A DNA stretch of 64,000 nucleotides from assembly GCA_018376445.1 (NCBI GenBank), contig JAHABL010000001.1:62001-126000 (forward strand), given 5' to 3'. The translations under genes and the position numbers were made by a program. The stretch comes from Mycobacteriales bacterium (GTDB taxonomy: Bacteria > Actinomycetota > Actinomycetes > Mycobacteriales > Mycobacteriaceae). Below the pieces are notes generated by a model. The model searched no databases. It had not been told where the DNA came from and was given only the letters and a program-made list of their open reading frames with translations. Positions 57,625 through 64,000 of this stretch are shown one piece after another. How positions within the stretch are numbered: position 1 is the stretch's first letter; every line of letters starts with the position of its first letter.

Positions 57625-57954
57625 GTCGTTCCTTTCCAAGAAAGTCTGCACTTCAATGGTAGGTTCCGGAAACATCCCCCACTAATGCGTATCGGCTTAT
57701 ATCTGCTGTTTTGGGTGGCTTTACAGCGGAAAAACCGCCCGTTATCTGGCAACAATTGCGAGGTGGGGCAGGGTCGGTACCGTGTATGCCGACAATAATG
57801 AGGACATCTCAGCGTTGCGTATTGTGATGGAGCTCCCCGTCTCTGTGCTGTGAGTTACTCGCCTGTTGCCACTCCGTGGGAACAATCGCTTCGTGGTCGA
57901 AATCTGCTCCTAGAATCGATTAAGTCGAGGAATTATTTTAGGGATACTGTAACC
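57625..57954. other. non-coding region between znuA and the LacI gene
   Basis: These 330 bases hold no gene with coding character. AATCGATT (57914-57921) is an 8-bp palindrome with a central CG, the usual core of a LacI-family operator, 34 bases before the LacI start, so autoregulation is possible. GATACT (57943-57948) is 6 bases from that start. Confidence 0.5.
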
Positions 57955-59034
57955 ATGCCGAAGTCCAAGTCGAAGCGTGCGACCCTCGCCTCTCTCGCTG
58001 AGGAATTGAACGTTTCTCGCACTACCGTCTCCAATGCCTACAACCGGCCCGACCAACTGTCGGAAGAACTCCGCATGCGTGTCCTTGAGACAGCTAAACG
58101 TCTGGGCTATCCGGGCCCAGATCCGGTTGCCCGATCGCTGCGTACCCGCAAAGCCGGAGCCATCGGTCTGCTCCTCACCGAGGAGCTTGCGTTTGCCGTA
58201 CGGGACCCCGCCGCCGCCCAGTTCCTCTCCGGCCTTGCCGAAGCTTGTGGGGCACAGGAAAGCGGCCTCACCCTCATTCCTGCCTCCGAAGTAGGCGACC
58301 CCAGCCGTGCCGCCAATGTCGTCCATCAGGCGAGCGTCGACGGCTTCGTCATTTACTCGGTGGCAGAAGAAGACCCCTACCTGGAAGCTGTTGTTGCCCG
58401 CAATATGCCCATGGTGGTGGTGGATCAGCCGGCGGACCTGGAAGGCATCCCTACTGTCTCCATCGATGACTATGTCGCCATGAAAATGCTGGCGGACCAT
58501 ATCTTCGATCTCGGGCACAAACGGTTAGCGATCCTCAGTATTCGTCTTAACCCGGTACGCCACAATGGCACAGTGTCTGCAGAGGATGCTCGCGCTGCGC
58601 GAATGCATGTGCAGGCTTCCCGTATTAGCGCGGTGCTTGACTCTGCTGCCGAACATGGAATCGATGCGGACGATGTGGTGATCTTCGAAAGCTTCGAAAA
58701 CAACTACGCCTCGGGTGGCCTTGCCGCAGCGGAAGTGCTGAAGGCACATCCGGAGATTACGGCGTTGCTGTGCACCTCTGATGTACTGGCAATGGGGGCC
58801 ATGCAATACGCCCATAATGAGGGTATTTCCGTGCCCGCAGAGCTCACCATTACTGGCTTTGACGGTATTCCGGAGGCTATCGAGCGGAAGTTCACCACTG
58901 TTGTGCAGCCATCAGAGCGGAAGGGCCTGCGTGCGGGTGAACTGCTGTTCGCCAGTGAGCATGGACCGGTGGAATCAGAACGCCTGGAGTGTCGTTTCCA
59001 GGTTGGAGAAACGTCGGCTCCTCCACGTATCTAG
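57955..59034 (+). CDS. LacI-family transcriptional regulator
   Basis: A 359-residue regulator. The N-terminal helix-turn-helix is clear (TLASLAEELNVSRTTVSNAYNRPDQLSEE, about residues 10-38) and the hinge LGYPGPDPVARSLRTRKAGAIG leads into a periplasmic-binding-protein-like effector domain ending near ITGFDGIPEA. The ligand cannot be read from the sequence. It is convergent with the MFS-OtsB gene across a terminator, so regulation of trehalose metabolism is plausible only by proximity. The start ATG lies 6 bases after GATACT, probably leaderless. Confidence 0.9.
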   Translation: MPKSKSKRATLASLAEELNVSRTTVSNAYNRPDQLSEELRMRVLETAKRLGYPGPDPVARSLRTRKAGAIGLLLTEELAFAVRDPAAAQFLSGLAEACGAQESGLTLIPASEVGDPSRAANVVHQASVDGFVIYSVAEEDPYLEAVVARNMPMVVVDQPADLEGIPTVSIDDYVAMKMLADHIFDLGHKRLAILSIRLNPVRHNGTVSAEDARAARMHVQASRISAVLDSAAEHGIDADDVVIFESFENNYASGGLAAAEVLKAHPEITALLCTSDVLAMGAMQYAHNEGISVPAELTITGFDGIPEAIERKFTTVVQPSERKGLRAGELLFASEHGPVESERLECRFQVGETSAPPRI

Positions 59035-59070
59035 TGAGTAGTGTCCTCACACCTAATGGCCTATATAGGC

Positions 59071-59106
59071 AGAAAATCCCGTAGCCAGAGGGCCGCGGGG
59101 TTTTCT
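59071..59106. terminator. terminator between LacI and MFS-OtsB genes
   Basis: AGAAAATCCCG pairs with CGGGGTTTTCT (one G-U), with a GCC/GGC stem above it, giving T-runs in both directions. A 12-bp perfect palindrome GCCTATATAGGC (59059-59070) abuts it. Confidence 0.8.
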
Positions 59107-59129
59107 TTGTTGTGTGAGTTTCTTTTTCT

Positions 59130-61736
59130 CTACCGTCCGGGGACGGTAGCAACGATGCGCTTCACAGTGCGGTTACGCACATTCTTGCGATGCTGCTTCC
59201 GGTCTTTCTTGGTGAAGTGCTCGTCGGCGAAGCGGTCGCGCTCCTCGCAGAGGTAGTCGATGGCCGCTGCGGCAATGAGCTCATTGTCCACCCGGTACTG
59301 TGCTGCTGTCTCGCCCTCACCCACTTTGACTGTGATGATCTCGGTGGTTGGGGAGGCGAGGCGGGCAGGCAGGCCAGTGAAGATGTGTTCGTCGGTGATG
59401 TCATCGCCCAGGTAGAGAACAGCGTCCGCGCCATTTTCCCAACGCTTCGTGATGGATTCCAGTGTCGCATCTTTTGTGGCGTTGATGACAGCGAATTCGG
59501 ATACCATCTTGCCGTGAGTCAGGGTAACGCCGGGGATGGCTGCCAGTTGGTCTTCTAAGGCAGCAACCTGCTCGGCAGCTTTTGCAGGTTTGATAGCTGT
59601 GCGCGTATGGAGGGCTACAGCGTACTTCTTCTCCTCGACATGGGAGCCGTGGATGAGCTTGGATGCCTGCTTCACTTCCTCGGTGAGGCGTTTGAGGAGT
59701 TCTTCCTGTTCCTTGCTGAGATCGCTCTCTTCATCGGAGATTTCCGCACCGTGCGAACCTACCAGGGTGACTTCGCGACTTACCGGAGCCACCTTGCGGA
59801 GGCTGGCAAGGTCTCGACCACTGACAATGGCGGCCTTGGTGTGGGGAACATCTGCGAGAATTTCCAGGGCTTCCAGCACGCCCGGGATGGGGGTGGACTT
59901 CTTCGGGTTGCTCACCAGTGGGGCGAGAGTGCCGTCGAAGTCGGTGGCGACGAGCAGGTGTCGACGGGTGGCTGCCTGGTCGAGGGCGGTCATCAGCGGA
60001 ATCGGAATGGATTGCTTGGCGTTGTTGAGGGCTTCTTCATCCCTTTGAGACTTCACGGTGTGGAAACCGGGGGCCCAGAAGGCGAGGATGATCGCGGTGA
60101 CGATCTGGATGATGGCAAGCACGATAGCAGCCCACATTTGGCCATCGACAAAGGCGGTTTGCGCGTCGTTCACCAGTTTTCCAGCGAGCTGCTGCGTCAT
60201 TGGGTTGTGGGAAAGCTGTTCGGCGACGGATTGGGCGCCGGCAAGACCGCCGGTGATGGCGTCGTGCGCTTTGGCGCCGCTACCCGGTTGCCCTGCCCCC
60301 ATCTGTGCTGCCATGTTGAGCGAGTCACGCACCTTGTTGGCGATGCTCGTCACCTGGTCGCTGTAGAAGGTGGTGAGGAGTGAGCCGGTGAGGGCAATGC
60401 CGAGGGCGGCGCCGATCTCGCGGGCGGCGTCGTTGACGGCGGAGGCCACACCATACTTCTTCTCAGGGGTTTGCAGCATGATGGCGGTGGTGGCCGGCGC
60501 AGCGGTAAGGCCGAGGCCCGTCGCGAAGATGAGCATGTGGGCGGTGATGTACCAGTACCCGGTTTCACGCGTGACACCGATCATCATGAGAAGAGCAGCT
60601 GCCAGGATAAGGTGTCCGAAGACGAGTAGCCACTTTTGGCCGATCTTGCGGGTGGCCCAGATGGAGAGGAGGGCGAAGATGATGCAGGGCGGAACCAGCG
60701 GTGCCATGGAGAACGCAGATTTGATGGGGCTGTACCCCTGGACGAGCTGCATGAACTGGACCAGTAGGTAGAAGACGCCGAAGGTGGCGGCGAACTGCAC
60801 GAGGAGGGATAGGGAGCCGGAGCCAAATCCGCGGTTGGCGAAGAGCCGGACGTCCAATAGTGGGTGGTCACACTTCAACTGCCAGGCGATGAAGCCACCG
60901 ATGAAGGCGATGGCAGCAATGAAGCAGACGATAATGCCGGGGTGGCCCCAGCCTGCTGTCGGGGCTTCGATAAGTCCCAGTACCAGCAGCGCAATGCCGA
61001 TGGCGGAGAGGACAGCGCCCAGCGGGTCAAAGCGTGGCGGGTTTTTTTCTCTGCTTTCTTCGATGGTGAAGGAGCAGATAGCCATGAGTGCGGCGAAGGC
61101 AGCGAGGGCGACGAAGATACCCTTCCATTCAAACTTCAGCAGGATGACGCCGGAGCTCACGAGGCCGAGGACGGCGCCGATGCCGGCGCTAGCACCCCAG
61201 ATGGCGATGGCGAGGGGACGCCGGCGACTGGGTACGCGGGAGGCCAGGATGGAGAGGGTGGAGGGCATGACGAAGGCGGCGCCCAGGCCAGAGACGGCGC
61301 GGGCAGCGATAAGCGCGTTGGCGGTGTCCCACCAGATAGGGATAAGACAGCCGATGGTAAAGACGATGAGGCCGCCGATAAAGACGCCTTTGCGGCCGAA
61401 TCGGTCGCCGATTGCACCTGCTGGCAGGAGGAGTCCGGCGAGGGCCAGAGTGTAGGCGTCGACAATCCAGGTGAGCTGAGATTGGCTGGCCTTGGCGTCC
61501 ATGGCGATATCGGGGAGGACGGTATTGAGAGAGGCCATTGCGGCCATGACGAGGACGACACCAAAACATGACACAACGAAAAGCCAGATGTCATCACTAG
61601 TGAACTTATCGGGGTTCCCGATCCGGTAGAGCTCGCGGAGCTCCTCGCGGTTTTTAAACTGGAGCTTCTTCGCGACAGCCTTCTCGCGCTTCGCCTCGAG
61701 CGCGATAGCTTTTTCTGGAGTTTGAGATCGCTTCAT
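59130..61736 (-). CDS. MFS transporter fused to trehalose-6-phosphate phosphatase
   Basis: One 868-residue frame with two unrelated domains. Residues about 50-555 are a DHA2/QacA-type major facilitator with 14 membrane helices (GDRFGRKGVFIGG between TM2 and TM3, AVSGLGAAFVMPSTLSIL in TM4). After a linker of about 30 residues, residues 590-855 are a complete OtsB: HAD motif I TDFDGT (Asp599, Asp601), AAIVSGRDLASL, and LGDDITDEH as the Mg site. The phosphatase would lie in the cytoplasm after the last helix and remove phosphate from trehalose-6-phosphate; the MFS part could export the trehalose produced. The sequence is continuous across the junction with no stop or frameshift. otsA is 1.7 kb upstream on the same strand. 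The N-terminal 45 residues are charged and helical. Confidence 0.9.
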   Translation of the reverse strand: MKRSQTPEKAIALEAKREKAVAKKLQFKNREELRELYRIGNPDKFTSDDIWLFVVSCFGVVLVMAAMASLNTVLPDIAMDAKASQSQLTWIVDAYTLALAGLLLPAGAIGDRFGRKGVFIGGLIVFTIGCLIPIWWDTANALIAARAVSGLGAAFVMPSTLSILASRVPSRRRPLAIAIWGASAGIGAVLGLVSSGVILLKFEWKGIFVALAAFAALMAICSFTIEESREKNPPRFDPLGAVLSAIGIALLVLGLIEAPTAGWGHPGIIVCFIAAIAFIGGFIAWQLKCDHPLLDVRLFANRGFGSGSLSLLVQFAATFGVFYLLVQFMQLVQGYSPIKSAFSMAPLVPPCIIFALLSIWATRKIGQKWLLVFGHLILAAALLMMIGVTRETGYWYITAHMLIFATGLGLTAAPATTAIMLQTPEKKYGVASAVNDAAREIGAALGIALTGSLLTTFYSDQVTSIANKVRDSLNMAAQMGAGQPGSGAKAHDAITGGLAGAQSVAEQLSHNPMTQQLAGKLVNDAQTAFVDGQMWAAIVLAIIQIVTAIILAFWAPGFHTVKSQRDEEALNNAKQSIPIPLMTALDQAATRRHLLVATDFDGTLAPLVSNPKKSTPIPGVLEALEILADVPHTKAAIVSGRDLASLRKVAPVSREVTLVGSHGAEISDEESDLSKEQEELLKRLTEEVKQASKLIHGSHVEEKKYAVALHTRTAIKPAKAAEQVAALEDQLAAIPGVTLTHGKMVSEFAVINATKDATLESITKRWENGADAVLYLGDDITDEHIFTGLPARLASPTTEIITVKVGEGETAAQYRVDNELIAAAAIDYLCEERDRFADEHFTKKDRKQHRKNVRNRTVKRIVATVPGR

Positions 61737-61824
61737 AGTCGTTTTCTATCGGTGTTATAGTATGGATATTTTCCAGTCGCTTCCAGGTTAACGAAGTGCG
61801 TAAGACCTGGCCACGAATTGCTGT

Positions 61825-62610
61825 CTAGATCGCTGGACCAGGTAATTGTCCGGAAACTTTCATGGTCGCGGGGCACTCTGTGCCCGTCACGTAGGTAGCG
61901 TAGGTACCCCTTCCGTTGGGACCGAGTTCCACCCAGGTGCGCACGCAGGTGTTGGGGTGGTCGGCGCTAAACGTGGAGGATCCGGCAAGTACACCGCCCA
62001 TGGCTGCTACGGGGTCCCCGAGGAGGGGGACGGCAGAGCCGGCTTGGGCAATCTTTTCACCAACCTGTTTTTCGTGTAGTTGCAGGGTTTGTTCGCGGGT
62101 CAAGCTAACCACGATGATGAAGGGCTTGATGGGGCCGGGGGGACTCATGATAGGCACGCCGAGCGGGGCGTATTTGCTGTCGAGGTTGGTTTGGGGCAGG
62201 ACGCTGCCAGGTTGGATGGGAGCGGGGTAGGTAACAATGGGGGTAGTGGGAGTGTCTTTGGGAGGAGTGGTGGGACCGGCTGTCTGACTACTGTTGGGGG
62301 CGGTCCTGGGCGTGATGCTGGTGCTACTGGAGGGACTGGAGAGGGTGTCGTCTGAGGCGTTGGGAGTAGTGACAGGAGCGGCACCGTCACCGTACTGTCG
62401 GTTAGTAGTGGAGGTGACGGTGGAGGATTCCTGGGGGGTGGGGGAGTCGGTGGAGTCGTCGCAGCCACATCCACTCAGCAGGGTGGTGCCGACCAGGGCG
62501 GTGGCAACCAGTGCGGTGAGGGGTGCGTGGAAGTGTCGTTGGAGTCGGCCTCCAGAGGTGGGGTGCACGTGGGGGGCGGAGCTCAACGGCTTGCGGCGAT
62601 TGTGAAACAT
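61825..62610 (-). CDS. putative lipoprotein of unknown function
   Basis: A 261-residue protein with an N-terminal basic region, hydrophobic stretch and lipobox LSGC near residue 48, indicating a membrane-anchored lipoprotein. A Ser/Thr/Pro-rich linker of about 90 residues precedes a folded domain of about 110 residues with two cysteines (NTCVRTW, TECPATM) that could form a disulfide. No family recognised. AGGAG lies 4 bases before the ATG. Same strand as the MFS-OtsB gene, 88 bases upstream of it; that gap contains a CCAGGT/ACCTGG inverted repeat (61787-61814). Confidence 0.75.
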   Translation of the reverse strand: MFHNRRKPLSSAPHVHPTSGGRLQRHFHAPLTALVATALVGTTLLSGCGCDDSTDSPTPQESSTVTSTTNRQYGDGAAPVTTPNASDDTLSSPSSSTSITPRTAPNSSQTAGPTTPPKDTPTTPIVTYPAPIQPGSVLPQTNLDSKYAPLGVPIMSPPGPIKPFIIVVSLTREQTLQLHEKQVGEKIAQAGSAVPLLGDPVAAMGGVLAGSSTFSADHPNTCVRTWVELGPNGRGTYATYVTGTECPATMKVSGQLPGPAI

Positions 62611-62698
62611 GGGACTCCTGAGAATTGGTTGTTAGACCTAATGCTACTGGAGGGGGCGGGTCTCTATGCGCTGTCTGCCCGTTATTTAGCTCTTAAAA

Positions 62699-62731
62699 AT
62701 GGGGTCCCGCAGGTGAACTGCAGGACCCCAT
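62699..62731 (-). terminator. terminator of otsA-regulator operon
   Basis: GGGGTCC and GGACCCC plus an inner GCAG/CTGC stem, followed on the minus strand by ATTTTTAAG. A classical intrinsic terminator 14 bases past the regulator's stop. Confidence 0.88.
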
Positions 62732-62744
62732 GCTGAAAAGTTAT

Positions 62745-63446
62745 TTAGACGACGTTGGTGAACGCTTTGGGAAGGAATTGCACACAACTGGTGCCATCCT
62801 CTCGGCTGACTGCCTTGCAGTCGTCTAGGCTGTGTCCCGTTCCCTCGACAACGCCGCGCAGAACACCGGCGTGAATCTCGGAGAGCAGGTTACAGCGGAT
62901 TTTCTCCTCCAGTCCCAGTGGGCAGCTGCCCAGCGTCAGGGTGTTGGTGGAACTGTGCCAGGCCGCGTCGAAGCCCCAGTCTTGAGCGAGCCGCAGGAGC
63001 TCGAGGTAGAGCGGGCGTTCCGAGTTGAGGGTGGTTGCCAAGTAACGTCCCATCTCCTCTCCCATTCGGCGGGCCTCCACTTCGGGGATGGGGGAGGTCT
63101 CGTCGAGGTGATCGAGCAGCATCACGATAAGGGCGTTGGAGGTGCGACGATCCGGAGTGTCGGCGTCACCCGGAGGCGTCATGTAGGCAATTGCCGGCCG
63201 GCCACGCCCAGCATGCGGCACGGTTTTACGGATCAGCAGGCCTGCCTCAACCAGTGCGGCGAGGTGATCTCTGATGGTATTGAGATGAAGATGGAGTTCG
63301 TTGGCGATTTCCCGCGGTTGCAGCGGTGCATCTGCCTCTCGGATTGTGTCGAGAATCAGTTTGCGGCGCGGCGGGAGATCATTTTCAGCAGGGTTTGCAG
63401 GGTGGAAGGGGTATCCCGGACTCTGCACTGCGCCAAGCTTGGCCAT
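62745..63446 (-). CDS. cysteine-rich HTH transcriptional regulator (SufR-like)
   Basis: A 233-residue regulator. A winged helix lies at about residues 28-80 (LQPREIANELHLHLNTIRDHLAALVEAGLLI). The C-terminal part has cysteines at 175, 185, 210 and 221, in a layout recalling the iron-sulfur-binding SufR regulators, although the spacing differs from the cyanobacterial pattern. A metal or Fe-S cofactor, hence redox or iron sensing, is likely. Its ATG follows the otsA stop by 3 bases with AAAGGAA overlapping the otsA end, so it is translationally coupled to otsA. Confidence 0.75.
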   Translation of the reverse strand: MAKLGAVQSPGYPFHPANPAENDLPPRRKLILDTIREADAPLQPREIANELHLHLNTIRDHLAALVEAGLLIRKTVPHAGRGRPAIAYMTPPGDADTPDRRTSNALIVMLLDHLDETSPIPEVEARRMGEEMGRYLATTLNSERPLYLELLRLAQDWGFDAAWHSSTNTLTLGSCPLGLEEKIRCNLLSEIHAGVLRGVVEGTGHSLDDCKAVSREDGTSCVQFLPKAFTNVV

Positions 63447-63449
63447 TAC

Positions 63450-64000
63450 CTATTCCTTTAATTGGGTATTCACTTTAGGCGTCGAGTTCTCTGGGAGAGC
63501 ATCTAAGAACGAACGAGCCCACCGGTTAACATCGTGTGTGAGAACCTGGCGACGGAGCGCCCGCATACGGCGGCGACGATCTTCGTCGGGGTCCGTGAGC
63601 GCACTCATAATCGCATCTTTTACACCTTCGATGTCGTAAGGATTACACAAGTATGCGGATCGTAATTCACGAGCTGCACCCGCGAACTCGGATAGTACCA
63701 GAGCTCCGTTACCGTTGGTGGTAGCCGCTACATATTCTTTGCATACAAGATTCATGCCGTCTTTCAGCGGAGTCACGAGCATGACATCCGCACTGCGGTA
63801 CAGTGCCAGCAGCTCTTCAAATCCAGCTGATTGATGCAGGTAAGATACCACGGGTTTGCCGACGGCACCGAACTCGCCGTTAATGCGAGCTACCTTCTCC
63901 TCCACTCGTGAGCGCAACTCCCGGTAGGCGTCTACGCGCTCGCGGCTGGGGGTGGCCATTTGCACGAAGACGAACTTGTCAGGATCAATCCGGCCTTCTT
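63450..64000 (-). CDS. otsA: trehalose-6-phosphate synthase, C-terminal part (runs past window)
   Basis: The last 183 residues of a GT20 glycosyltransferase that joins UDP- or GDP-glucose with glucose-6-phosphate. The frame is open to the window edge (GRIDPDKFVFVQMATPSRE). Family signatures: RINGEFG, YRSADVMLVTPLKDGMNLV, KEYVAA and LSEFAGAARELRSAYLCNPYD. In most OtsA sequences the segment reads MNLVAKEYVA; here Cys replaces Ala. The phosphatase partner OtsB is not adjacent as a free enzyme but is fused to an MFS transporter downstream (59130-61736). Confidence 0.93.
   Translation of the reverse strand, partial: EGRIDPDKFVFVQMATPSRERVDAYRELRSRVEEKVARINGEFGAVGKPVVSYLHQSAGFEELLALYRSADVMLVTPLKDGMNLVCKEYVAATTNGNGALVLSEFAGAARELRSAYLCNPYDIEGVKDAIMSALTDPDEDRRRRMRALRRQVLTHDVNRWARSFLDALPENSTPKVNTQLKE

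Noticed and set aside
59059..59070. 12-bp palindrome GCCTATATAGGC as a LacI operator
   Set aside because: It lies at the 3' end of the LacI gene between convergent genes, directly beside the terminator, where an operator would have no promoter to control.
1..64000. CRISPR arrays, insertion sequences, prophage or integrase genes
   Set aside because: No regularly spaced repeats, transposase motifs, integrase or phage structural genes were seen; the accessory genes lack mobile-element hallmarks.

Overview
The window is chromosomal DNA of a high-G+C actinobacterium of the order Mycobacteriales (Corynebacteriales). Three things support this: an antigen-85-type mycolyltransferase, CarD, ClpC and a mycobacterial-type topA; a gene order that follows, in reverse, the Mycobacterium tuberculosis stretch Rv3649-Rv3579c (helicase, topA, holB, ppa, dacB, tilS, hpt, ftsH, folEPBK, Rv3605c/Rv3604c, panC, lysS, clpC, Rv3591c, mutY, Rv3587c, carD, ispD, ispF, cysS, rlmB); and very tight spacing. 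The large number of secreted lipases and the compact layout would fit a lipid-feeding, skin- or abscess-associated species such as Lawsonella. That genus is an inference, not a demonstration.

Layout. 1-3.2 kb: a 5' helicase fragment, a rhodanese with a clear operator, and a dicarboxylate/amino-acid symporter. 3.2-9.2 kb: an Rv3647c-like protein, topoisomerase I, a membrane protein of unknown function, DNA polymerase III delta', and tRNA-Thr(CGT). 9.4-20.8 kb is accessory: a serpin divergent from a DyP peroxidase, five secreted lipases plus the wreck of a sixth, a GlsB-type membrane protein, an SPFH/ribbon-helix-helix operon, and a 41-residue membrane protein too short for standard gene calling. 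20.9-34.6 kb: ppa, two tandem dacB paralogues, tilS, hpt, ftsH, the folate operon, DUF3180, a TolA-like coiled-coil protein, and a degenerate panC. 34.6-49.4 kb: mycolyltransferase, organophosphate antiporter, lysS, an old-yellow-enzyme-type reductase sitting where mycobacteria have lsr2, clpC, a double-headed lipase, an ADP-ribosylglycohydrolase, an alpha/beta hydrolase and mutY. 49.4-57.6 kb: an Rv3587c-like protein, carD, ispD-ispF, cysS-rlmB, and a zinc ABC transporter. 58-64 kb: a LacI regulator convergent with an MFS transporter fused to trehalose-6-phosphate phosphatase, a lipoprotein, a cysteine-rich HTH regulator, and the 3' end of otsA.

How it works together. The secreted lipases would release fatty acids, the cell envelope needs trehalose and mycolates, and the right end supplies trehalose: OtsA makes trehalose-6-phosphate, and the fused MFS-OtsB protein would dephosphorylate it at the membrane and may export it. 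That fusion is the most unusual object in the window. A second general feature is promoter architecture: about a dozen genes begin 6-7 bases after a TANNNT-like box with no Shine-Dalgarno, as expected for leaderless mRNAs.

All assignments come from reading the translated sequence and recalling family motifs. No database search was run.
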